In this document: one piece after another, positions 32,916 through 41,672 of the stretch | Layout: each line of letters begins with the position of its first letter | How positions within the stretch are numbered: position 1 is the stretch's first letter | Source: Thermoguttaceae bacterium | Lineage (GTDB): Bacteria; Planctomycetota; Planctomycetia; Pirellulales; Thermoguttaceae | Direction of reading: 5' to 3' | DNA: 47,211 nt | Assembly: GCA_017937685.1 (NCBI GenBank) | Contig: JAGBDD010000072.1 | Location: forward strand, 1 to 47,211 | Made by a program: the position numbers and the translations under genes | The notes under the pieces: model-generated | Told to the model about the DNA's origin: nothing | The model's database searches: none | The model's input: the letters and a program-made list of their open reading frames with translations, nothing else

Positions 32916-34850
32916 TTAGGCTTGTTTAACTTTGGGACCGTCGTAACGGAAGGCGAGGGCGGTAACGTCGTCGGAGCGTTCGGCGCCGTCGGCGAAGTTT
33001 TCGACGGCGGCGAAGAGGGCGTCGACGATTTTCGCGGCGGAGGCGTCGGGCGTCGCGGCGGCTTTTTCGGCGGCGGCGAGGGCGCGTTCGACGCCGAATT
33101 GTTCGGACGACGCGGACGCCGCTTCGGTAACGCCGTCGGTGAAGAGGACGAGGGCGGCTCCGGGGGCGAGGTCGAGCGTCGCGCTTTCGAACTCGGCGTC
33201 GTCGACGACTCCGAGGAGGAGGCAAATTTGCGGCGCGATTTCGCGGAAGCGTCCGTTCGGTTCGCGGAGGAACGGCGGATTGTGTCCGGCGTCGACGTAT
33301 TCGAGCCGCCCGGTCGCGACGTCGACGAGGCAAAAGAAGGCGGTAACGAAGGTCGCGTCGTTGTTTTCGGCGAGATAGCGGTTCGTTTGCGCGACGACTT
33401 GCGGGAGCGGGAGGCCGGAGAGCGCGAGATTCTTGACTAACGCGGTAGTCTTCATCATAAAGAGCGCGGCCGGGACGCCGTGTCCGGAGACGTCGGCGAC
33501 GTAAAAGAAGAGGCGGTTTTCGTCGACGAAGAAGTAGTCGAACATATCGCCGCCGACGCTCGTCATCGGGCGGTTTTCGGCGTAAATATCGAATTCGCGC
33601 CGCTCCGGGAAGGGGGGAAAAACGGACGGGAGCGCCGCCGTTTGGATGCGTCGGGCGAGTTCGAGCTCTTTTTCGACGCGGCGTTTCACTTCGTCGATCG
33701 CGCCTTGGAGAGCGTCGACCGTCGCGTTCAAGCCGTTCGAGAGTTCGAGAAATTCGCGGGTAGTCGCGACGTCGACCCGTTCGCCGAGGTCGCCGTCGAC
33801 GATTTTCGCCAAGGAGCGGTTGATCGCGAGGACTCCGTCGACGACGAGGCGGCGCGTTAAAAGGGAAACGACCGCGAAGAGCCCGAAGAAAAGGAGGGCG
33901 TTCGCGACAAAAATCAAAACGAGGGTCGAGCGTCGTTGGGCGAAAATTTCGTTTTTCGGGAGCGCGCCGACGAAAACGCAGTCGCCGCTTTTTCGGGCCA
34001 ACGCGAAGCAACTCGCGCCGTCGACTTTGGCGTCGAAGATCGCGTCGAGCGGGAAAGCGTCGACGTCGGCGGCGAGGAAATCGGCGTCGGGCGTTTTCGC
34101 GCCGTCGACGGACGCCGTTTCGTCGCGGAGAAGGACGCCGTTTTGGAAAACAAAGAGGCGACCGTTTTTGCCGAGTCGGAAGGAGCCGATAAAGCGCGCT
34201 AAATTGGCGAGGGCGCGCGCTTGCTCCGCTCGAGCGGAGAGGAGCCCGACTTCGACGAGCCCGGGCGCGTCGCGGCGGGCGACGGCGGAATATTGGAACA
34301 TTTGCTCGGCGTCGGTCGCGCTCGGGCGGAGCGGTTGCGAAATTTCGAGAGTCGGATCGTCGAGAACGCGGAGAAAATCGGCCGTTTCCGGCATTTGCGA
34401 ATAGTCGAATCCGCGCGTTTCCGGCGGCCAAGACGCGACGCAAATTCCGTTCTCGTCGACGACGTCGATTTCGTCGAGATTTAAGAAACGAGCGAGTTCT
34501 TCAAGGCGGCGAGCGTCGGGCGGCGTCGCGTCGAGACGCAAAATCTCGGCGGCGGAACGGGCGCGGCAGACGGAAGCGCGGCGTTCGTAAAGCTCGATCG
34601 TCGCGAGGTTTTCGCGCGCTCGCTCCGCTTGCGTCTCCGCTTCGAGCAACTTGGCGCGAATCGTTTGCGCCGCCTCGCGCTTCGCCGAACGCGTTTCGAA
34701 GAAAAACGAAACGAGCGTCGACGCGAAAATCGCCGCCGCCGTCAACGCCGACGTCCAAAGGAAGAAAGTTTTGCGCAAAGGACGCGTCGTTTCGAATCGA
34801 GCGTCGGGAAGGAGGCGGGGCAAAAGGGCGCGAACGAACGACGTCGACAT
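32916..34850 (-). CDS. SpoIIE-type PP2C serine phosphatase with extracytoplasmic sensor and HAMP
   Basis: A 644-residue membrane signalling protein. TM1 lies at about 28-50, an extracytoplasmic cache-like sensor at about 51-310, TM2 at about 313-337 (LVLIFVANALLFFGLFAVVSL), then a HAMP linker (to about 395), a coiled helix and the SpoIIE/RsbU phosphatase domain (415-640). Metal-binding motifs are present: GGDMFDYF, DVSGHGVPAALFM, DAGHNPP, FTDGVTEA and SDDVTALAF. It dephosphorylates a protein, probably an anti-sigma-antagonist (STAS) partner. No STAS or anti-sigma gene is adjacent. It lies 88 bp after the MBL gene on the same strand. Confidence 0.92.
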   Translation of the reverse strand: MSTSFVRALLPRLLPDARFETTRPLRKTFFLWTSALTAAAIFASTLVSFFFETRSAKREAAQTIRAKLLEAETQAERARENLATIELYERRASVCRARSAAEILRLDATPPDARRLEELARFLNLDEIDVVDENGICVASWPPETRGFDYSQMPETADFLRVLDDPTLEISQPLRPSATDAEQMFQYSAVARRDAPGLVEVGLLSARAEQARALANLARFIGSFRLGKNGRLFVFQNGVLLRDETASVDGAKTPDADFLAADVDAFPLDAIFDAKVDGASCFALARKSGDCVFVGALPKNEIFAQRRSTLVLIFVANALLFFGLFAVVSLLTRRLVVDGVLAINRSLAKIVDGDLGERVDVATTREFLELSNGLNATVDALQGAIDEVKRRVEKELELARRIQTAALPSVFPPFPERREFDIYAENRPMTSVGGDMFDYFFVDENRLFFYVADVSGHGVPAALFMMKTTALVKNLALSGLPLPQVVAQTNRYLAENNDATFVTAFFCLVDVATGRLEYVDAGHNPPFLREPNGRFREIAPQICLLLGVVDDAEFESATLDLAPGAALVLFTDGVTEAASASSEQFGVERALAAAEKAAATPDASAAKIVDALFAAVENFADGAERSDDVTALAFRYDGPKVKQA

Positions 34851-34938
34851 AAAAACGCTTGGCGAACGTTCGACGGCGCGTCGCGAACGGCGGTTAAAGT
34901 GGGAAAACGGCTTCCGGCGAAAGGGGGCGGCTAACGGG

Positions 34939-35598
34939 TCAAACGCAGCCTTCCAAGAACGGGTTGTACGCGCGTTCGGCGCCGACCGAGGTTTCGGGGC
35001 CGTGTCCGGGGCAAAGAACCGCGTCGCTCGGAAGCGTCAAAATTTTGTCGCGGATTCCGGCGATCAACGCGTCGTAATCGCCGTCCGGGAAGTCGCTGCG
35101 CCCGATGCTGCCGTTGAAGATAACGTCGCCGCAGAAGACGACCGGAATTTCGTCCGTTTCGATAATGTAAACGACGTGCCCGCGCGAATGACCGGGAATC
35201 TCGACCGTTTTAAAGGCGATTCCCGCCGCTTCGAACGCGTCGCCGTCCGCGAGGGAAACGTCGGCGTCGCAAGTCGTTAGGGGCAAACCGAAATGCGCCG
35301 AGAGGTTGCCGCGCGGGTCGGTCAGTTTGTAACGGTCGTTGGCGCCGACGTAAATTTTCGCGTCCGGCCAAATCGCGCGAAGTTCCGAAATTCCGCCGAT
35401 ATGATCCCAATGCCCGTGCGTAACGAGGAGCGCGACCGGGTTCAAGTTGTTTTTGCGCAACTTTTCGATCAACGGCGCCGGTTCCGCGCCGGGGTCGACG
35501 ACGACGCAATCGCTCCGCCCGGCGAGCGAAACGACGTAAGCGTTTTCTTGGAAATCGGACAAAACGGCTTTGCGGAATTCAAGATCGGCGAATTTCAT
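34939..35598 (-). CDS. MBL-fold metallo-hydrolase (glyoxalase II-like)
   Basis: A 219-residue metallo-beta-lactamase-fold hydrolase. The zinc ligands are visible: THGHWDH (H61, H63, D65, H66), the third His in GHSRGHVVY, Asp in VFCGDVIFNGSIGRSD and the last His in LCPGHGPETSVG. The N-terminus FQENAYVVSL and NGSIGRSDFPDGD are typical of hydroxyacylglutathione-hydrolase-like proteins (YcbL/GloC type). ATG 35598 begins the domain; an upstream extension of 53 codons is low-quality and is rejected. The SD is weak. It probably hydrolyses thioesters such as lactoylglutathione or a persulfide. Confidence 0.9.
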   Translation of the reverse strand: MKFADLEFRKAVLSDFQENAYVVSLAGRSDCVVVDPGAEPAPLIEKLRKNNLNPVALLVTHGHWDHIGGISELRAIWPDAKIYVGANDRYKLTDPRGNLSAHFGLPLTTCDADVSLADGDAFEAAGIAFKTVEIPGHSRGHVVYIIETDEIPVVFCGDVIFNGSIGRSDFPDGDYDALIAGIRDKILTLPSDAVLCPGHGPETSVGAERAYNPFLEGCV

Positions 35599-35796
35599 CG
35601 GAGAAACGGCGTTCTTAATAAAAGGGGACAAAACGGCAAACGGAACGATTAAACGGACGGCGTCGCGGGAACGGCGACCGTCGGTTGGCGACGGCGGCGG
35701 GAATAGGTCGGTCTTCGATAACGAAAACGATAAAACGACGCGGGGCGCGACCGCCAAGAACGAGAGGTTTCAACGTTTTCGACGGCGTCGCGGCGG

Positions 35797-36510
35797 TTAG
35801 TCTTCAATAATAAAAACGATAAGCCGACGCGGGCCGTGAACGCCAAGAACGAGAATTTTTTCAATGTCGGCGGTGCGGCTCGGGCCGGTGATCAACGCGA
35901 TTTCGCCGCGCTGTTCCGGATTGCGCATTTTCTCTTCGATCTCCGGGAACGCCGCGGGAAGGTGTTCGCGAAGTTGGCTTCGACGGGCGACGACGAGGCA
36001 AACCGGGACGAGGTAGCAAAGAAAACGGTCGAACGCGGCGCGCGCTTCGACGGCGGCGGTTCCCGTGTCCGCGAGCAACAGGAGCGGGGAAACGAGCCCG
36101 GCGGCGAGCGTTTGGCGTTCTTGCGGGTCGGCGTCGGCGGGATTTTCCGGCGCGTAAACCGTTTTCCAGTTCGGGTTGGCGGCGACGAGCTTTTCGGCGA
36201 ACGACGCGAGTTCCGGATTCGAGAAAACGCCGAGTTCGAGCGGCGCGCCGGTCGGAACGTTCGCGGGCGGATTCGCGTTCAACTCCGCCAAAACGCGACC
36301 GAGCGCTTCCAACGCGGCGTTTTCGTCGGCGCAAAGAACCGCCTCTCCGGCGACCGCGGCGAGATTTTCGGCGAACGACGCGGCCAATTCGGACGGCGAC
36401 GCGTTTTGAATCGGCCAAATTTCGGGAAGCTCCGGCATTGACGTCGCCGAACGGTCGACGTCGGCGAGGGCGTTTTTGATCGCGTTAAGGATTGACGTTT
36501 TGGAGTCCAT
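35797..36510 (-). CDS. LUD-domain protein (LutC/YkgG-like)
   Basis: A 237-residue protein with the LutC fold. The N-terminal helix (SILNAIKNALADVDRS) is followed by a variable part, then ADPQERQTLAAGLVSPLLLLADTGTAAVEA, a run of hydrophobic residues FLCYLVPVCLVVARRSQLREHLPAAFPE and the C-terminal ALITGPSRTADIEKILVLGVHGPRRLIVFII, the clearest LUD signature (GPSRTADIE, G-V-H-G-P). LutC works with LutA and LutB in lactate oxidation. Those are not adjacent here. ATG 36510 is preceded by AAAGG; a 42-codon upstream extension is discarded. It lies 177 bp after the small Lys-rich protein gene. Confidence 0.88.
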   Translation of the reverse strand: MDSKTSILNAIKNALADVDRSATSMPELPEIWPIQNASPSELAASFAENLAAVAGEAVLCADENAALEALGRVLAELNANPPANVPTGAPLELGVFSNPELASFAEKLVAANPNWKTVYAPENPADADPQERQTLAAGLVSPLLLLADTGTAAVEARAAFDRFLCYLVPVCLVVARRSQLREHLPAAFPEIEEKMRNPEQRGEIALITGPSRTADIEKILVLGVHGPRRLIVFIIED

Positions 36511-36687
36511 CGACGACGCCTTTCGAAACGTTGCGAGGAAATGAGGGCGGGAGGAAAACGGACGCGAACCGAACGCGTCGACGCGAAGAACGTCGCGACG
36601 CGGAACGGAAACGGCGGAAAGGGGCGGAAAACGCAAATCGTCGGCGGCCGCGAAAACGGCGCGTCGACGATTCGGGAACTTGCGGCG

Positions 36688-36936
36688 TTACTTGTAGGAA
36701 CCCAAGTCCAAGTACAACATCACGCAGGCGGCGGCGAAGAAAAGGAACGAAAAGAGCAGTACCAACGTGTAAACGTCGGCCGGAACCTTGCGGGCCGGAA
36801 CTTTCGCCTTTTTCGCCTTGGCGACCGGAGCGGCGAACGAATCGCCTTCTAACGACGCGTCGGCGGTTTTGCCCTTGCGCTTCTTTTCTTTTTTAACTTT
36901 GGGCGCTTTCGCGGGTTTTTCTTTTTTAGCTTTCAT
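36688..36936 (-). CDS. Small Lys-rich tail-anchored membrane protein
   Basis: 82 residues. The first 50 are extremely Lys- and Ala-rich (KKEKPAKAPKVKKEKKRKG...), and residues 56-75 form one hydrophobic helix (TLVLLFSFLFFAAACVMLYL) ending in DLGSYK. The cationic domain should sit in the cytoplasm, where it might bind nucleic acid or phospholipid. The start is 11 bp after the stop of the coiled-coil gene and GAGG stands before it, so the two are one operon. Family unknown. Confidence 0.78.
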   Translation of the reverse strand: MKAKKEKPAKAPKVKKEKKRKGKTADASLEGDSFAAPVAKAKKAKVPARKVPADVYTLVLLFSFLFFAAACVMLYLDLGSYK

Positions 36937-36947
36937 CGCGTTCGACC

Positions 36948-37787
36948 TCAGTTGGCTTCTTGCGAATAGACTTCGTCGCCTTCAAGGATCGTTCCTTGAC
37001 GATATTCGCCCAAAACTTGGCAGATAGCGCGGTTCGGTTCGACGGTAACGACTTTCAGCTTGCCGAGGTAGACGTCGCCGCGACGGACGTGAAGTTGGTT
37101 GCCCTTGGCGAGACCGTCGTCGGAACCGATCGAGATCATCGTCAAGCCGGCGGGGCCTTCTTTAACTTCTTCGATCGTACCGCGAACGGCGACTTTCGGA
37201 AGTTCGGCGTAAAGGCTCGGATCGGGATTGAGGCCGTGTTGTTGCAGGACGGCGAGAACGTCGTCGTGCGCTTTCGTCAAGTCGACGTTTTGTTCTTGGA
37301 CGTTTCCGTAAAGCCCGGCGAGGTTGTGGAGATTCGCCATCGTTTGCGCGAGGTCGCGAAGATACGAGGCGCGGAGTTGTTGAGCGGTCGCGAGGTCGCC
37401 GGAGGTCAGATTCAGTTGTTGGCGAAGGGAGTTGATCGTTTCGCCGTTCGTCGCGATCGCGTCGACGCGCGCTTGAAGATCGGCTTCAAGTTTTGCGTTC
37501 TCCGCTTTAAACGTTTCGTTTTCGGCGGTCATCGCGGCGACCTTCGAATCCAACGCTTTGACGATTTGCTCGTAATTTTTAACGGTTTCCGCTTTGGCGA
37601 GTTCGAGCGCGGTTTTTTCCGCCGCCATCGCGGTCTTTTCGCCTTCGAGCTTCTTGATTTGTTCGTCAAGCTGCGCCGACTTTTCCTTCCAGTTGTGGTG
37701 GGACGCGTAAGAAACGACGCTGAGCGTGAGGCAAACGACGCTCATCAACGCAATAATCCCTACAAAAATTTTTCCGACCAAGTTCAT
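36948..37787 (-). CDS. Membrane-anchored coiled-coil protein with C-terminal beta domain
   Basis: 279 residues. One N-terminal helix (IFVGIIALMSVVCLTLSVVSY) is an uncleaved anchor. Residues 35-150 form a long Glu/Lys/Ala/Gln-rich coiled coil (QIKKLEGEKTAMAAEKTALE, TAENETFKAENAKLEADL), and residues 195-279 are beta-rich (AVRGTIEEVKEG, MISIGSDDGLAKGNQLHVRR, YLGKLKVVTVEPNRAICQVL), resembling the beta domain of MreC-like scaffold proteins. AGGAGA gives a strong SD, and a good promoter lies 160 nt upstream. It may be a structural or cell-shape protein of the periplasm; this is inference from shape, not homology. Confidence 0.85.
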   Translation of the reverse strand: MNLVGKIFVGIIALMSVVCLTLSVVSYASHHNWKEKSAQLDEQIKKLEGEKTAMAAEKTALELAKAETVKNYEQIVKALDSKVAAMTAENETFKAENAKLEADLQARVDAIATNGETINSLRQQLNLTSGDLATAQQLRASYLRDLAQTMANLHNLAGLYGNVQEQNVDLTKAHDDVLAVLQQHGLNPDPSLYAELPKVAVRGTIEEVKEGPAGLTMISIGSDDGLAKGNQLHVRRGDVYLGKLKVVTVEPNRAICQVLGEYRQGTILEGDEVYSQEAN

Positions 37788-38236
37788 GAGGCAACGTCTC
37801 CTTTAACCGAAAGAACCTGCGTTCTGTCGCTCTTATTTATCTTGACGCTAAAAGTTGCGATTTCGACTTCGTTGTCCGTTCGTTTCCGCCGCCGAAATGG
37901 GCGAGGGGCGATTTTGCGAAACGCCGCCGAGGAAAAAACGCTTCTTCAGTATAACTCGATTCCCGTCGTTTTTGAAGGACTTCGCGCCAAATAACGCGAA
38001 ATTTTTCAAAACGTTCGACGGTCGCGCGAGTTTTGCCGATTTTAACGCCGCGATTCGTCGGAAGCCTTTCCGAGCGGCGCGAGCGTTCTTCCACTACTAT
38101 TTTAACGTTAAAACGGTTCTTTCGCTAGGAAAAGTTTCCTCGAAACGCGCGTTTTTTCGATTTTTTTCGCCGACGCGCGCTTCTTTGCCGTTAGAATCGT
38201 TTTATTCGTTACCGGACGACGGCGGTTTGCGCTTCG
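37788..38236 (-). other. Intergenic region
   Basis: 449 bp between the phosphoesterase stop and the coiled-coil start. It contains the promoter at 37948-37976. AT-richer than neighbours. Open frames here are R/F-rich and show no domain, so I call no gene. Confidence 0.6.
37948..37976 (-). promoter_or_regulatory. Candidate promoter of the coiled-coil operon
   Basis: On the minus strand TTCAAA (37976-37971), a 17-bp spacer and TATACT (37953-37948). Good -10 and acceptable -35, about 160 nt before the ATG at 37787. Confidence 0.5.
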
Positions 38237-39274
38237 TCAACGCTCGCCGAGGGGGAGAAACTCGATTTTCGTCGTCGAACCGTCGACGGCGGCGCGGGCG
38301 GTTAGGTTCGCTTTGCCTTCGCAAACGTCGAGCGAGGAAACGTGAACGTGCCCGGTAAAGACGCCGACGAGGTTCGGCGCGGTCAAAACGTCGCGACGGA
38401 AGGCGAACGTCGTTTCGGTATGCCCGGCTTCCCGCCAACGTTCGCGGCGTTCGATCTTCCAACCGCCGTCGGTCGCCGCGCCCCATTTCGGGTGAGCGAC
38501 GCCGTAACCGACGCCGCGACCCGGCGCGTAAAGCGGAATGTGCATAAAGAGCGCGGTTGGGAGGCCGGCGGCAAGCTCGCGTCGAACGAAATCGAGTTGT
38601 TCGGGCAAAATCTCGTAAGTCGAGTCGTCGACGAGGAGGAGTTTAACGCCTTTAACGTCGACGGAGTAAGCGAGCGGGTCGGCGCCCTTGGGATAGAGCG
38701 GCGCGAGGATTTTCGACGTCCATTCGGCGCGCAGGGCGGCGGAGGAGCCGGGGAGGCCTTCGAAATGCCAGTCGTGATTTCCGGCGATATAATAATAAGG
38801 AACGCCGGTCGCGCCGAGGTTTTCGAGGAGGAAATCGACGCCCGCCGCCGACGGGAAGCTGACGATATCGCCGGTGAGGACGACCGCGTCGTATTTTTCC
38901 GGGCTAACGTCGGCGAGAATTTTTTTCAGTTCGTCGATCGGGTTCGTGTCGGCGCCGGTTTTGAAGTGTTTCGTTTTGTTGTACGCCGCCGCCATCCGCT
39001 TCGAATAATCGCGGTAATCGGCGCCGCGTTCGTCGTCGAGGAAGAGGTGCGCGTCGGAAATTTGCAGAACGCGAACCGGTTCCGCGATCGCTTTCGAGTA
39101 AATTTTCACGTCGGCGCCGTTGAGCGCGAAGCTCGTTTCCGGAAAATCGGCGGGCGAAGCGACGGGAACGTCGGCGGCGAACGCGTTCGGGGCGACGGTC
39201 GCCGTTAAAGCGGTTCCGAGCGAGGCGCCGAAGAAGCCGCGTCGGGTGAATTGCGAGTTTTGGGGCGTCGGCAT
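38237..39274 (-). CDS. Tat-exported metallophosphoesterase
   Basis: A 345-residue calcineurin-like phosphoesterase. The N-terminus MPTPQNSQFTRRGFFGASLGTAL carries a twin-arginine signal (TRRGFFG) with a cleavage-type ANAFAAD. Metal-binding motifs in order are ISDAHL, VLTGDIVSF, IAGNHDWHF, LFMHIPLY and TGHVHVSSL. Tat export implies a folded, metal-loaded periplasmic enzyme that hydrolyses phosphoesters such as those of nucleotides, lipids or teichoic polymers. ATG 39274 has AAAGGA in good position; a TTG six codons upstream is rejected. Confidence 0.9.
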   Translation of the reverse strand: MPTPQNSQFTRRGFFGASLGTALTATVAPNAFAADVPVASPADFPETSFALNGADVKIYSKAIAEPVRVLQISDAHLFLDDERGADYRDYSKRMAAAYNKTKHFKTGADTNPIDELKKILADVSPEKYDAVVLTGDIVSFPSAAGVDFLLENLGATGVPYYYIAGNHDWHFEGLPGSSAALRAEWTSKILAPLYPKGADPLAYSVDVKGVKLLLVDDSTYEILPEQLDFVRRELAAGLPTALFMHIPLYAPGRGVGYGVAHPKWGAATDGGWKIERRERWREAGHTETTFAFRRDVLTAPNLVGVFTGHVHVSSLDVCEGKANLTARAAVDGSTTKIEFLPLGER

Positions 39275-39516
39275 AGGTTGCGTCCTTTGCAAAAAACAGC
39301 GGGAATAAAACGAAAATAACGGATAAACGGGCGCCGAGAACGCCGCTTTCGACGGAACGGGGCGCGATAAAAAATCGGACGTCGCTCGGCCCGGAACGCC
39401 GTCGCAAAATGGAACGGCGAGGCAAACCGCGTCGAGTTTAACGCCGAGAGAGTTCGGACGAACGACGAAACGGCGTTAAATTGCGAAAGCGGCGCGAGGT
39501 TTGCGGGCGTCGGCGG

Positions 39517-41418
39517 TCAATCTTTTTCGTTGTACTTCGCTTGCTCGACGAGCGCGAACTCTTTTTTCAGCTTCTCTTTGTCGTTGTAGAAGCGGATATG
39601 ATCCCAAGGCAACTCCGCGTCGAGCGAATACGCCGTGTGCGCGATCTTTTCGCGGTCGATTCCGCATTCGGCGACGGCGGCGTCCCAAAGCTCCGGCTTG
39701 AAGTGTTCGCGCCAAGCGTCGAGTCGGGCCCCGGCGCGCCAAGCGGCTTCGACGACGGCTCCGACGCGACGGTCGCCCCGCGTCGTCAAACCTTCGAGGA
39801 GGCTCGTGTTCAGGTCGTGATACTTCAAATCGACCGAGCGTTCGCGCCGCGTTTGACGGAGCGTTCGGTGCGCCTCCTCGAAGTAAGGCCGGGTCTGCAT
39901 CGCGGCCCATTGGAGCGGCGTGTGCGGTTTCGGAACGAAATTCGAAACGTTCGCGACGACTTGAGCGAACTTCCCGCGAACCTCTTTCCCCAAGCGGCAA
40001 ACGTCGTTCGAGAGCGCGACGATCCCGGTAAGGTCTTCCTCCGTTTCATACGGAAAACCGCACATAAAATACATTTTGACGCGGGAAAAGTTGTTTTCGA
40101 ACGCCGCGCGGCAACCGGCGAAGAGGTCGTCGTTCGTAACGCGCTTGGCGATGCGGCGGCGCATTTCGTCGCGAGCGGCTTCCGGAGCGACCGTCAAACT
40201 CGACGAACGCTCGGTTGTAAGACCTTGAACGACGGAACTTAATTGGTGGTTGACGCGGAGGCTCGGGACGGAAAGCGAGACGCCGCGCGGGCAAACGACT
40301 TCGCGAATCCGTTGGAGCGCCTCTTCAAATTTCGGGTATTCGCTCGACGACAGCGAAAGGAGCGTCGCTTCGTCGACTCCGGTCGAGGCGCAGGCGGCGA
40401 GAATCGACTCGGTAATCTGCTCGACGGAGCGGTAACGGAGCGGGCGTTTGAGTTGGGTGCTTTGGCAAAAGCGGCATTTTTGCGGGCAGCCGCGCATAAT
40501 CTCGAGCGAAACGCGGTCTTGGACGCTTTCGACGAGCGCGAGGAGAGGGCGTTTCGGCGGCGGGAAGGCGTTCAAGTCGCGAACGACCGCCGCGTCGATA
40601 TATTCCGGGACGCCGTCGGCGTTCGGGCGGGGGCGGCGCGCTCGCCCGGTTTCGTCGAACGAAACGTCGTAAAACTCCGGAACGTAAGCGTTCGGGAACT
40701 CGCGAGCGATTTGAAGAAGCGCGTCGCGGCGGAGCGCTTTCGAGGTCGCGACCGGGTCGCCGCCGACGGTCAAATACGAGGACGCGTCGCGGCGGACGGC
40801 GCCGTTTTTCGCGTCGAAGGCCCGCTTGACGCCGAGTTGAGCGCGGAGTTCGGCCCAGCGTTCGAGGAGCGCCGGGAGCGTTTCTTCGCCGTCGCCGATC
40901 AAGAAAACGTCGATAAAATCGGACATAACCTCCGGCGACGCGGCGGCGGGGCCTCCGGCGACGATCAGCGGCGCTTCGAGCGAACGTTCGACGCGATGGA
41001 GCGGGACGCCGGCGAGGTCGAGCATCGTCAAAACGTTCGTGTAACAAAGCTCGTATTGGAGCGTGAAGCCGAGGAGGTCGAACGCGCCGAGCGGGGTAAA
41101 CGTTTCGAGCGAGTAAATCGGGAGGTTCGCGTCGCGGAGGATCGCCTCCATATCGAGACCCGGGCAAAAGGCGCGCTCGCAAGCGAGGTCGGAGCGACCG
41201 TTGACGACGTCGTAAAGAACCGACAACGCGACGTTCGACATTCCGATCGAATAAACGTCCGGAAAACAGAAGCACATCCGCGCTTTCACCGAGTCGGCGG
41301 GTTTGACGATTTGACCGACTTCGCCGCCGATGTATTGACCGGGGAGGCGAACGTCCGGGAGAAGGAGGCTTTCAATAGAGCGTCGAAGTTCCGCGTCGAA
41401 AAAGTAGGGCGTCGTCAT
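39517..41418 (-). CDS. TIGR03960-type B12-binding-domain radical SAM protein
   Basis: A 633-residue radical SAM enzyme. The N-terminal cobalamin-binding-like domain has MCFCFPDVYSIGMSNVALSVLY (48-69), LPIYSLETFTPLGAFDLLGFTLQYEL and VAGGPAAASPEVMSDFIDVFLIGDGEE. The radical SAM core has C311-xxx-C315-xx-C318 (MRGCPQKCRFCQ), SLSSSEYPKFEEAL, LTVAPEAA and YFMCGFPYETEEDL. Its C-terminus PKPHTPLQW and CGIDREK are typical. Homologues often stand beside a DUF2344 protein (TIGR03936), absent here. Its reaction is not established. It has its own promoter at 41619-41647. Confidence 0.92.
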   Translation of the reverse strand: MTTPYFFDAELRRSIESLLLPDVRLPGQYIGGEVGQIVKPADSVKARMCFCFPDVYSIGMSNVALSVLYDVVNGRSDLACERAFCPGLDMEAILRDANLPIYSLETFTPLGAFDLLGFTLQYELCYTNVLTMLDLAGVPLHRVERSLEAPLIVAGGPAAASPEVMSDFIDVFLIGDGEETLPALLERWAELRAQLGVKRAFDAKNGAVRRDASSYLTVGGDPVATSKALRRDALLQIAREFPNAYVPEFYDVSFDETGRARRPRPNADGVPEYIDAAVVRDLNAFPPPKRPLLALVESVQDRVSLEIMRGCPQKCRFCQSTQLKRPLRYRSVEQITESILAACASTGVDEATLLSLSSSEYPKFEEALQRIREVVCPRGVSLSVPSLRVNHQLSSVVQGLTTERSSSLTVAPEAARDEMRRRIAKRVTNDDLFAGCRAAFENNFSRVKMYFMCGFPYETEEDLTGIVALSNDVCRLGKEVRGKFAQVVANVSNFVPKPHTPLQWAAMQTRPYFEEAHRTLRQTRRERSVDLKYHDLNTSLLEGLTTRGDRRVGAVVEAAWRAGARLDAWREHFKPELWDAAVAECGIDREKIAHTAYSLDAELPWDHIRFYNDKEKLKKEFALVEQAKYNEKD

Positions 41419-41618
41419 TATTAATTAATATAAGGGGGAGCGTTGGAGCGGGAAGGCGCCGCGTTTCGCTCGGGCGACCGTTCGGCGTTTGCGTTCGCTC
41501 GCAAAAAAAACGAGGAACGCAAGTCGCAAGGTCGCCGGAATCGGCAAAGTCGCCCGATTTTGAGCCGAAAACGCGACGTTTCGACGGCTTTTCGACCGTC
41601 GAGAACGTTTCGCTCTTT

Positions 41619-41647
41619 ATTATAACCCGGAACGCGTCGCGTTTCAA
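41619..41647 (-). promoter_or_regulatory. Near-consensus sigma70 promoter of the radical SAM gene
   Basis: On the minus strand TTGAAA (41647-41642), 17-bp spacer, TATAAT (41624-41619): perfect -10, five of six at -35. It lies in the gap after the adaptor gene and predicts a leader of about 195 nt. Confidence 0.75.
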
Positions 41648-41672
41648 GCGGGACGGACGGCGCTTTCCGATT

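Noticed and set aside
37855..38358. Plus-strand 167-codon frame in the gap before the coiled-coil gene
   Set aside because: Arg/Phe/Ser-rich with no SD, domain or codon preference, and it runs antisense into the phosphoesterase gene.
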